Assembly: GCA_026993275.1 (NCBI GenBank) | Contig: JALWUB010000473.1 | Span: forward strand, 1-11,021 | Source: Robiginitomaculum sp. | Lineage (GTDB): Bacteria; Pseudomonadota; Alphaproteobacteria; Caulobacterales; Maricaulaceae | Direction of reading: 5' to 3' | DNA: 11,021 nt | Shown: positions 1 through 5,916 of the stretch, one piece after another | How the letters are laid out: every line of letters begins with the position of its first letter | Position numbering within the stretch: position 1 is the first letter of the stretch | The notes under the pieces: model-generated | Seen by the model: only the letters and a program-made list of their open reading frames with translations | Told to the model about the DNA's origin: nothing | The model's database searches: none | Translations under genes and position numbers: made by a program

Positions 1-91
1 CCCTTTCCGTTATCGCGCCTTTAAAGCTTGTCCGTTTCAATGGGCCGGTGAGCCCATCGCCGCTTTCAGGCGGGGCACAGGGAATGGACCA
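1..91. other. Leader or intergenic region upstream of the first tadE-like gene
   Basis: No gene can be assigned here. Frame 3 stays open from the window edge and stops at 93-95 in an ATGA overlap with the tadE start at 92. It could therefore be the last about 30 codons of an upstream tad gene, but those residues are too few to identify. Frame 1 could instead end an upstream gene with TAA at 22-24. An inverted repeat ATGGGC-N6-GCCCAT lies at 40-57; it has no T-tract, so I do not call it a terminator. An AGGGA ribosome-binding motif at 79-83 sits 8 nt before the ATG. I see no convincing promoter, which suits a gene internal to a longer operon. Confidence 0.4.
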
Positions 92-646
92 ATGACCTTG
101 CCGCTTGCCAGAGCCCGTCTGGCCATCTTGGCCAAGCGCCTTGGCCGTGCCCGCGGGGGCGCGACGGCGGTGGAATTCGCCCTGGTTGCGGCGCCGTTTT
201 TCTTTTTGCTGTTCGCCATCATCGAAGTCACCATGGTGTTTTTCACTTCCACCGCGCTGGAAAACGCCACCATGGAGACGGCGCGCAAGATCCGCACCGG
301 CCAGTTGCAAAGCACGGGTGCGTCCGGCGCCGATTTTACCAATCAGGTGTGCGCGGCAATGAGCGGGCTGATCAGTTGCCAGGGCAAGCTCAGTGTGGAT
401 GTGCGCACCTTCCAGGATTTTGGCAATATCAATATCAACAACCCGATAGACAATCAGGGCAATCTGGACACCAATGCCTTCCAGTTTGATCCCGGCGGAG
501 CCGGCGACATCGTCCTGGTGCGGGTGTTTTACACCTGGAAGATCAACACCCCGCTGATTGGCTCCGTGTTTGCCAACATGGCTGGCAACAACCGGCTGAT
601 CGCCGCCACGGCGGCGTTTCGCAACGAACCGTTCGGGGGCAATTGA
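92..646 (+). CDS. TadE-like pseudopilin (Flp/Tad pilus assembly)
   Basis: TadE-family proteins are minor pseudopilins of the Tad (tight adherence) system, which builds Flp pili for surface attachment. The 184-residue protein has a basic N-terminus (residues 7-21), then RGGATAVEFAL at 21-31 leading into a hydrophobic segment at about 29-52. Gly23 followed by Glu28 at position +5 and Phe29 matches the G|xxxxEF processing site of prepilin-like Tad proteins, known in the family to be cut by the TadV peptidase. The mature part would sit outside the inner membrane. It has two cysteines (87 and 96) that could form a disulfide and an Asn-rich stretch at about 112-128. The ATG at 92 is chosen for the AGGGA motif 8 nt upstream and the typical length. 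The next tadE-like gene overlaps its stop, so the two are probably co-translated. The exact subtype (TadE or TadF) is uncertain. Confidence 0.85.
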   Translation: MTLPLARARLAILAKRLGRARGGATAVEFALVAAPFFFLLFAIIEVTMVFFTSTALENATMETARKIRTGQLQSTGASGADFTNQVCAAMSGLISCQGKLSVDVRTFQDFGNININNPIDNQGNLDTNAFQFDPGGAGDIVLVRVFYTWKINTPLIGSVFANMAGNNRLIAATAAFRNEPFGGN

Positions 647-1194
647 TGATGCGCTCTGGCACACGTCTTTGCCGCCTGGCGCGGCGCCTGTGGCGGGATT
701 GCGGCGGTATCAGCGCCGTTGAATTCGCCCTGATCGCGCCGGTGATGATCGCCATCCTGTTTGGCTCTGTGGAGCTGAGCCTGGCCCTGATTGCCGACCG
801 CAAGGTCACCCAGACCGCATCGACCATCGCCGATCTGGTGGCCCAGGATGACGCCATCAGCGCAAGCGAAATGGCCGACATCTTCACCGCGGCCAGCGCC
901 ATCATGCAGCCCTATGACACCGCCCCGCTGCAAATGCGCATTTCCAGCATCGTCATGGCGCCGGACGAGACCGTCACCGTGGACTGGAGCGAGGGCAAAA
1001 ACATGAGTGCCCGCCGAAGCGGCTCCAGCGCCACGGTACCCAACGGCCTGCTGCAGCCCAATACCAGCATTATCATGGCTGAAGTCAATTATGACTACAC
1101 CCCGGTGCTCGGCAATTTTCTCAATGCGCCCATCAGTCTTGGCGAAACCTTTTATCTGCGCCCGCGCCGCTCCATGAAGGTTGCAGGCCCCTGA
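646..1194 (+). CDS. Second TadE/TadF-like pseudopilin
   Basis: This is a second minor pseudopilin of the Tad pilus machinery, 182 residues from the ATG at 646. Its stop-start overlap with the preceding gene is TGATG (A646 shared), and GGGGG at 635-639 lies 6 nt upstream. A TTG one codon earlier (643) and an ATG one codon later (649) are in frame and cannot be excluded. Residues 20-30 (GGISAVEFALI) repeat the pattern of the first protein: Gly21, then Glu26 at +5 and Phe27, leading into a transmembrane segment at about 27-50. The rest should be extracytoplasmic. TadE and TadF usually occur as adjacent paralogues, which fits this pair. The last 62 bp overlap the 3' end of pabC on the other strand, so the C-terminal residues LGETFYLRPRRSMKVAGP come from DNA that is coding on both strands. 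Confidence 0.85.
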   Translation: MMRSGTRLCRLARRLWRDCGGISAVEFALIAPVMIAILFGSVELSLALIADRKVTQTASTIADLVAQDDAISASEMADIFTAASAIMQPYDTAPLQMRISSIVMAPDETVTVDWSEGKNMSARRSGSSATVPNGLLQPNTSIIMAEVNYDYTPVLGNFLNAPISLGETFYLRPRRSMKVAGP

Positions 1195-2035
1195 GGGTGT
1201 CCTGCACCTGCATCCAGCGCGGGCTGGTGGCTTCATAGCGGGCCGCGCCCAGCGTGCCAAAATCCACCCCGCCCAGCACCTGCATGCCGATCAGGGCATT
1301 GCTCATGAAGGCGCACTCGGCCTGCAGCATGGCCTCTGGCGCATAGCGGCCTTCGCGCACCGCAATGCCGGCTTCTGCCATGCCCTGCAACACCCGGGCG
1401 CGCATGGTGCCGGGCAGGATGGCACCATTCAGGGCCGGTGTGTGCCAGCTTTCCTCATGCCACCAGAACAGATTGGCGGCGCTGGCGCTGGCGATATCGC
1501 CGGCCACGTCGCGCATGACCACTTCGGCACGCATTGCTGCGCTGTGCTGATGCAGGCGCGCGGCCACGGCATCAATATAGGACAGCGTCTTGTGGGCACA
1601 CGAGACAGACCACGGATTGCGCCGCAGGCGCGACAGACCCAGCACCGGCGGCTGCGGATAACGGGGCAGGCCTGCGCTCATGGTAATTGCCATCACCGGC
1701 GCAGGCTTGGTGGGCAGAGCGAGGCCGCGCGGCGCCGGGCCGCGGGACAGGATCAGCCGCGCCGCGCCGCGGTCCATGGCATTGGCCCCTGCGAGTTTGC
1801 GCAAGGCCTGAACGGTTTGGCTCTTGCTGTAGGGCACGGCGATGCGCAAGAGCGCCGCGGACGCGGTGAGCCGGGCCCAGTGGCCATCAAAATGACACGG
1901 CTGGCCCGCCTCGATCCGGATGGTTTCAAACAGGCCGTCGCCCAGCGCCGCGCCGCGGTCGGCAAGCGCCAAGGCGGGCGTCCCGGCCGGTTGCACGGCC
2001 CCGTTCAGCCAGTGCCATGGCGCGCTTGTCTTCAT
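1133..2035 (-). CDS. pabC: Aminodeoxychorismate lyase-like class IV aminotransferase
   Basis: PabC is a PLP enzyme that splits 4-amino-4-deoxychorismate into p-aminobenzoate and pyruvate for folate synthesis in the cytoplasm. The 300-residue protein has the class IV fold markers: DRGAALGDGLFETIR at 26-40, the PLP lysine in HKTLSYID (Lys149), SAANLFWW at 185-192, TPALNGAILPGTMRARVL at 199-216, and SNAL at 245-248. The family glutamate before the NLFW motif (E. coli PabC has TECCAANLFW) is Ser183 here. The start at 2035 overlaps the pabB stop as ATGA, with GGAG 7 nt upstream, and the protein then begins like family members. The last about 19 residues are a tail encoded antisense to the second tadE gene. 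Position after pabB favours PabC, but class IV also includes branched-chain and D-amino-acid aminotransferases. Confidence 0.85.
   Translation of the reverse strand: MKTSAPWHWLNGAVQPAGTPALALADRGAALGDGLFETIRIEAGQPCHFDGHWARLTASAALLRIAVPYSKSQTVQALRKLAGANAMDRGAARLILSRGPAPRGLALPTKPAPVMAITMSAGLPRYPQPPVLGLSRLRRNPWSVSCAHKTLSYIDAVAARLHQHSAAMRAEVVMRDVAGDIASASAANLFWWHEESWHTPALNGAILPGTMRARVLQGMAEAGIAVREGRYAPEAMLQAECAFMSNALIGMQVLGGVDFGTLGAARYEATSPRWMQVQDTLRGLQPSWSGAGADKRFRQD
1182..1206 (+). repeat. Hairpin-forming inverted repeat over the tadE stop codon
   Basis: TGCAGG (1182-1187) pairs with CCTGCA (1201-1206), and CCC (1188-1190) can stack on GGG (1195-1197) inside it, so the tadE stop TGA (1192-1194) sits in the apical loop. 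No T-tract follows on the + strand, so it is not a canonical intrinsic terminator, though it could mark the 3' end of the tad transcript. The DNA is also pabC coding sequence, which may explain the symmetry by chance. Confidence 0.25.
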
Positions 2036-3357
2036 GGCTCTGCTCCGGCAGCGCGGCACAGCGCCCGCGCCTTGTCCAGCATTTCGGCATATTCCATCGC
2101 CGGATCGGAGTCGGCAACAATGCCGCCGCCGGTGCGAAAACGCCATTGCCAGCCGGCGCCGTGGCGCACATGTTCGGCGGTGCGGATCAGCACGCTGAAA
2201 TCCGCGGCGCCATGGCGGCTGATATAGCCCAGCGCGCCGCAATAGGGGCCGCGGGCCCGGCCTTCCATGGCGGCAATGATCTGCATGGCGCGCACTTTGG
2301 GCGCGCCGGTGATCGAGCCCGCCGGAAAACAGGCGGCCAGCACGTCCCGCGCGGTCTTGCCGGGCGCCAGCTGCCCGGTCACGGTGGAGACAAGATGGTG
2401 CACATTGGCAAAGCTGCGCAAGGCGCACAGCGCCGCAACCTGCACCGAGCCCGGCCTGCAGACCCGGGCCAGGTCATTGCGCATCAGATCCACAATCATC
2501 AGGTTTTCGGCCCGGTCCTTGGCGCTGCGCAGCAGCGCCTGCGCCAGTGCCCGGTCACGCGCCGTCTGCTGATGGCGCGGCCGCGTGCCCTTGATCGGTG
2601 AGGTTTTGACCAGGCCCTCCGCGGTGACCGCAAAGAACCGCTCCGGCGAATTGCTGACCAGAACCTGATCCGCACTGCGCCGGAAAAAGCCGCCAAACGG
2701 CGCCGGGCTTTGCCGGCACAGACGGTGAAAACATGTCAACGCATCCTCCGGCCCGGCCAGATCAACGGCAAAACCCTGGCTGATATTGGCCTGGAAAATG
2801 TCACCCGCCGCAATCAGCGCCCGCACCTTTGCCACCGCGCCTTCAATCTGCACGCGGCTGTTCAGCCTGCGCAGCGCCGCAGCCGCTGGCGGTGCAGGCT
2901 CCGGCAAGGGCGCATCGCCCAGAAGCGCAGCAAAGCGCTGCGCCTTTTCTGTGTCAGGCCCCACCACCCAAAGCGCCTCTTTGTGGTGATCAAACAGGGC
3001 GACACAGGGATAATGGCCAAAGGCAAGGTCCGGCCAGGAGCTGCCCTCAAGCCGCGGCACGGGCTCCAGGCTGGCGCCCAGTTCATAACAGGCCAGGCCG
3101 GCATGGCCACCAAGAAAGGGCAGGGGCGGAACCGGGCCCGGCACGGGCGCCAGGGGCGGCAGGCCATCCAGCGCCCCGGGGCCGCTGGCCTCATGAATAT
3201 CGTCGGGGCGCGCCAGCACGAGCGACCAGCGCCCCCCGGCCGGACCGCCGCCAGGCCCCAGAAGCAGGGCATAGGGCTCGGCGCTCAGGGGCGCAAAGGC
3301 GCACAGGGGATCCCGCCAGGGCAGCGGGATGGCCACCGGCGCGGCAGCACCTGGCAT
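2032..3357 (-). CDS. pabB: Aminodeoxychorismate synthase component I
   Basis: PabB aminates chorismate to 4-amino-4-deoxychorismate, using ammonia from the PabA glutaminase, in the p-aminobenzoate branch of folate synthesis. The 441-residue protein has a weakly conserved N-terminal domain, a Pro-rich linker (about 60-83) and a chorismate-binding domain from about 165. Clear motifs are SNSPERFF (235-242), PIKGTRPR (254-261), MIVDLMRNDLARV (287-299), PAGSITGAPK (345-354) and TGGGIVADSDP (409-419). Lys256 in PIKGT is diagnostic: PabB has Lys where anthranilate synthase TrpE has Ala. The ATG at 3357 shares one base with the phosphatase stop (TGATG), and no Shine-Dalgarno is visible, so translation probably depends on coupling. 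Its stop overlaps the pabC start by 4 bp. PabA is absent from the window, and TrpG or a distant pabA could supply the amidotransferase. Confidence 0.93.
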   Translation of the reverse strand: MPGAAAPVAIPLPWRDPLCAFAPLSAEPYALLLGPGGGPAGGRWSLVLARPDDIHEASGPGALDGLPPLAPVPGPVPPLPFLGGHAGLACYELGASLEPVPRLEGSSWPDLAFGHYPCVALFDHHKEALWVVGPDTEKAQRFAALLGDAPLPEPAPPAAAALRRLNSRVQIEGAVAKVRALIAAGDIFQANISQGFAVDLAGPEDALTCFHRLCRQSPAPFGGFFRRSADQVLVSNSPERFFAVTAEGLVKTSPIKGTRPRHQQTARDRALAQALLRSAKDRAENLMIVDLMRNDLARVCRPGSVQVAALCALRSFANVHHLVSTVTGQLAPGKTARDVLAACFPAGSITGAPKVRAMQIIAAMEGRARGPYCGALGYISRHGAADFSVLIRTAEHVRHGAGWQWRFRTGGGIVADSDPAMEYAEMLDKARALCRAAGAEP

Positions 3358-4124
3358 CACACCAGCAAGGCGCGGCGCAAGGCTTCGCGCTCTCTTGTTC
3401 CGATCCCCAGGGCTGTTTCCAGATAACGCTCCACCGGCCCGGTGACAGCCAGCGCCGCGCGCAAAAAGTCCGCTTCCACCCCCAGCATCGGCCGCAAGGC
3501 CTCCGGTTCTACCGTCTTGCCGGTCTGCGCGCCGACACGCCTGGCCACAGCGGGCAGCAAGGCGCCGATATCCACGGCCGTATTGGTCAGCAGATAATCG
3601 TCCATCACCGTCTCTGCAGAAACCCCCAGGGCCAGCAGGATCAGCGCCGCCAGAATGCCGGTGCGGTCCTTGCCCGCGGCACAATGCACCAGCACCGGCC
3701 GTCCCTGCATCAGGGCCTGAAAGACCTGCGCGAAAATCGCCTGGTGGTGCGGCTCTGCGGGAATGCGCTGATAGGCGCTGATCATGTAGGCGTGCACGGC
3801 CCTGGTGCTGAGATCTGCCTCGCGCAGAAACTGCACATGCGGCGCCTCGTCATAGCCGCCCCTGGCGGCTTGCAGAATGAGGGCCGGGGGTGCCGGCAGC
3901 GGACGGTTGGGCTCGCGTTCGCGCTCGGCGGGCTGGCGCAAATCGGCCAGAGCGTGCAGGCCAAGGCCATCAATGGTGTCAAGGTCGTCGTCTGTGGCCC
4001 GCGCCAAATGCCCGGACCGGAACAGCACGCCGCGTGCAACCTGCGCCCCGCCCATGGCAGGCCAGCCGCCAAAATCACGAAAATTGTGCACCCCTTCCAG
4101 TGAAATGATGCGGGTGTCTTTCAT
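3357..4124 (-). CDS. Tyrosine/dual-specificity phosphatase (Y_phosphatase3 type)
   Basis: This is a predicted cysteine-dependent phosphatase of 255 residues. The catalytic P-loop HCAAGKDRTG places the nucleophile at Cys148 and the phosphate-binding arginine at Arg154. It also has NFRDFGG (14-20), FRSGHL (35-40) and DLR (61-63), typical of the family that contains mycobacterial PtpB and Listeria LipA. HCxxGKDR with Lys and Asp in the loop is known in members that accept phosphoinositides as well as phosphotyrosine, so the substrate cannot be deduced. There is no signal peptide or membrane segment, so it should be cytoplasmic. The ATG at 4124 overlaps the amn stop (ATGA), its own stop shares one base with the pabB start, and no clear ribosome-binding site precedes it. 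Lying between amn and pabB, it may act on a phosphorylated metabolite or regulate a partner, but that is inference. Confidence 0.88.
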   Translation of the reverse strand: MKDTRIISLEGVHNFRDFGGWPAMGGAQVARGVLFRSGHLARATDDDLDTIDGLGLHALADLRQPAEREREPNRPLPAPPALILQAARGGYDEAPHVQFLREADLSTRAVHAYMISAYQRIPAEPHHQAIFAQVFQALMQGRPVLVHCAAGKDRTGILAALILLALGVSAETVMDDYLLTNTAVDIGALLPAVARRVGAQTGKTVEPEALRPMLGVEADFLRAALAVTGPVERYLETALGIGTREREALRRALLV

Positions 4125-5590
4125 CGGAAGGGCGGCTCGTTAAAGGCGCGCAGCTTGCGGCTGTGCAGCGCATTGACCACGTCGGTCTTCAAAATTGCGA
4201 TGGTTTCCAGGCCAATGCGCAAGTGCTCGGCAATGGAGCGCTCGTAGAAGGCATTGGCGGCGCCCGGCAGCTTGATCTCGCCATGCAGGGGCTTGTCGGA
4301 TACGCACAGGAGCGTGCCATAGGGCACGCGCATGCGAAACCCGTTGGCGGCGATGGTCGCCGATTCCATGTCCACCGCAATGGCGCGCGACTTGTTGAAC
4401 CGGCGCGCCTCGGCGCTGTAGCGCAGCTCCCAATTGCGGTCATCCTTGGTGACCACGGTGCCGGTGCGCAAGCGCGACTTGACGCGCTCCATCCCTTCCC
4501 CGGACACCCGCCCGGTGGCGACTTGCAGGGCCGTCTGAATCTCGGCAATCGGCGGGATCGGGATTTCCAGCGGCAGGCACTGGTCGAGCACATGGTCATC
4601 ACGCAAATAGGCATGCGCCAGCACATAATCGCCCAGGCGCTGGGACTGGCGCAAGCCGCCGCAATGGCCGATCATCAGCCAGCATTGCGGCCGCAGCACC
4701 GCCAGATGATCGGTGGCGGTCTTGGCGTTTGATGGCCCGACGCCGATATTGACCAGGGTGACCCCGCGCCCGCCGGGCGCCTTCAGGTGATAGGCCGGCA
4801 TCTGGTATTTGCGCCATGGCGCGGCATTGATTCTGGCAGCCGCATCGGGGGTGTCCCGGTCGATCGAAACAAACCCGGCTGCCGACAGGCCGGTATAGGG
4901 GCTGTCTTCCTTTTGCACCTCGTCCACCGCCCATTTGACGAATTCGTCCACATAACGGTGGTAATTGGTGAACAGGATGAATTGCTGCACGTCTTCAAAC
5001 GGCGTGCCGGAATAGTGTTTGAGGCGAAACAGCGAATAATCGGTGCGCGGGGCATCAAACAGCGACAACGGCAGGGTCAGGCCATCGGGCTGCATGTCCC
5101 CGTCGGCCAGCTCGTCCCCGACCGCGACCAGATCGGCATAGGGAAAGATCCGCGCCAGCTCCGCCGGTGTGGCATGGCGCATGTCCAGGTCCTCGGCGCC
5201 ATCAAGCACATAGGAATAGGGGATTTCCTGCCCGGAACGCCCGGTGCTGACCTCGATGTCATAATCTACGAGCAGCAGTTCAAGCTGTTCGATCAGATAA
5301 TTGCGGAACAGTTCGGGGTGGGTGATGGTGGTGGTGTAGACGCCGCCGGAAGAGAGCTTGCCATAACTGCGCGACACCTGCGGCGGCGGCCCGTCCGGAC
5401 TGTAGACAACCCGCAATTCCGGATAGGCAAAGGCGCCCTGGGCCCGGGCCGCTTGGTCCGGCGCCTGGCCGTGCTCCAGATAGGCCCGCAGCGCCGTGCG
5501 CAAGTTCGTGACCGAGGCCTCATAAAGCGCGGCCAGTTCATCAACGCATTGGGCGGCGCGCTTGCGGGCTTGGGCCGCAGACATGCCCAT
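4121..5590 (-). CDS. amn: AMP nucleosidase
   Basis: Amn hydrolyses AMP to adenine and ribose 5-phosphate (EC 3.2.2.4) in the cytoplasm, controlling adenylate levels and feeding purine salvage. The 489 residues match the family length (about 484 in E. coli). The N-terminal AMP-binding domain covers about 15-180. The C-terminal nucleoside phosphorylase-like domain covers about 275-470, with VNIGVGPSNAKTATDHL (280-296), GHCGGLRQSQRLGDYVLA (308-325), AVDMESATIAANG (405-417) and VSDKPLHGEIKLPG (430-443). Asp432 in SDKP is the expected catalytic acid. The ATG at 5590 is chosen over the ATG at 5584 because AAGGAAG (5608-5602) is 11 nt away rather than 17. It follows the 71-residue gene by 6 bp, and its stop overlaps the phosphatase start as ATGA. 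Confidence 0.96.
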   Translation of the reverse strand: MGMSAAQARKRAAQCVDELAALYEASVTNLRTALRAYLEHGQAPDQAARAQGAFAYPELRVVYSPDGPPPQVSRSYGKLSSGGVYTTTITHPELFRNYLIEQLELLLVDYDIEVSTGRSGQEIPYSYVLDGAEDLDMRHATPAELARIFPYADLVAVGDELADGDMQPDGLTLPLSLFDAPRTDYSLFRLKHYSGTPFEDVQQFILFTNYHRYVDEFVKWAVDEVQKEDSPYTGLSAAGFVSIDRDTPDAAARINAAPWRKYQMPAYHLKAPGGRGVTLVNIGVGPSNAKTATDHLAVLRPQCWLMIGHCGGLRQSQRLGDYVLAHAYLRDDHVLDQCLPLEIPIPPIAEIQTALQVATGRVSGEGMERVKSRLRTGTVVTKDDRNWELRYSAEARRFNKSRAIAVDMESATIAANGFRMRVPYGTLLCVSDKPLHGEIKLPGAANAFYERSIAEHLRIGLETIAILKTDVVNALHSRKLRAFNEPPFR

Positions 5591-5596
5591 GGCGCT

Positions 5597-5812
5597 TCAG
5601 TCTTCCTTGCGCACAAAGGTGACGGCAAAATAGGGCTCGCCATCAAACAGGTCCTTTGGCGGCGCCATGCCATCGATGATCTGAAACACATGCGGCTCGA
5701 TGCGCCCCTCCATGCGGTAGCCCCTGGCCGCCATCTTGGAGCGGTGAAACTCCATGGCCGCCTCGGAAAAGCTTTTCGCCAGTATGGTCACACGGTTTGG
5801 CGCATCAGACAT
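5597..5812 (-). CDS. Small hypothetical protein, first gene of the amn operon
   Basis: I do not recognise this 71-residue protein. Its sequence suggests a beta-alpha-beta-beta order: VTILAKSF (8-15), a helix over about 16-32, then RMEGRIEPHVFQII (33-46) and YFAVTFVRKE (61-70). It has no cysteine, signal peptide or membrane segment and is fairly charged. Evidence that it is real: GAGGAG (5824-5819) 6 nt before the ATG, a stop only 6 bp before amn with the amn ribosome-binding site inside its last codons, a candidate promoter just upstream, and a sensible amino-acid mix. Its place suggests a role tied to amn, perhaps as a partner or regulator, but nothing shows this. It could also serve mainly to set amn translation. 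Confidence 0.7.
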   Translation of the reverse strand: MSDAPNRVTILAKSFSEAAMEFHRSKMAARGYRMEGRIEPHVFQIIDGMAPPKDLFDGEPYFAVTFVRKED

Positions 5813-5818
5813 GCCGGT

Positions 5819-5824
5819 CTCCTC
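5819..5824 (-). promoter_or_regulatory. Strong ribosome-binding site of the small gene
   Basis: GAGGAG on the - strand sits 6 nt upstream of the ATG at 5812. It is the best Shine-Dalgarno match in the operon, fixes that start, and supports the 71-residue gene as truly translated. Confidence 0.65.
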
Positions 5825-5851
5825 ATTCGCCCAAAATGGCCTTGAGGCGTT

Positions 5852-5880
5852 ATCTAGCCCCTAAGCGGGGCAAGGTGAAG
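5852..5880 (-). promoter_or_regulatory. Candidate promoter of the amn-pab operon
   Basis: On the - strand, CTTCAC (5880-5875) is followed by 17 nt and then CTAGAT (5857-5852). Each hexamer is one base away from the alphaproteobacterial housekeeping pattern CTTGAC-N17-CTATAT. Transcription would begin near 5845, leaving a leader of about 33 nt. It lies between the terminator-like hairpin of the kinase gene and the first operon gene, the expected place. The spacer contains a GCCCC/GGGGC inverted repeat (5857-5871), which may be incidental or an operator. This is a call by eye on a short motif. Confidence 0.4.
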
Positions 5881-5891
5881 AGCGGCGCCGC

Positions 5892-5916
5892 AAAAAGCCT
5901 CAGGCGGCCTCGCCTG
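5892..5916 (-). terminator. Intrinsic terminator spanning the kinase stop codon
   Basis: On the - strand, CAGGCG (5916-5911), loop AGGC and CGCCTG (5906-5901) form a perfect 6-bp GC-rich stem. Four nt later comes a run of five T (5896-5892). The kinase stop TGA (5902-5900) straddles the foot of the stem. The short stem and the 4-nt gap make it moderate in strength. It would separate the kinase transcript from the amn operon. Confidence 0.5.

Noticed and set aside
40..57. Inverted repeat ATGGGC-N6-GCCCAT as a terminator before tadE
   Set aside because: There is no T-tract on either side, and it precedes a gene that is probably inside an operon.
2036..2428. N-terminal extension of pabC by 131 codons
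   Set aside because: The extension is read from pabB DNA in another frame. The ATG at 2035 has a good ribosome-binding site, overlaps the pabB stop as ATGA and gives a normal-length protein.
3358..3684. N-terminal extension of pabB by about 109 codons
   Set aside because: It would lie wholly within phosphatase coding sequence. The ATG at 3357 overlaps the phosphatase stop and gives the usual PabB length.
2829..4103. Open + strand frame of about 420 codons opposite pabB and the phosphatase
   Set aside because: It spans two well-supported - strand genes, including their junction, and shows no recognisable domain.
1133..5812. The amn-phosphatase-pab cluster as a nucleotide-depleting defence system
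   Set aside because: Amn is a full-length housekeeping-type AMP nucleosidase, there is no sensor, toxin-like effector or mobile element nearby, and the pab genes are normal biosynthetic genes.
4787..5845. Open + strand frame of about 350 codons opposite amn and the small gene
   Set aside because: It is antisense to amn, which matches its family over its full length, and it starts inside amn coding sequence without a ribosome-binding site.
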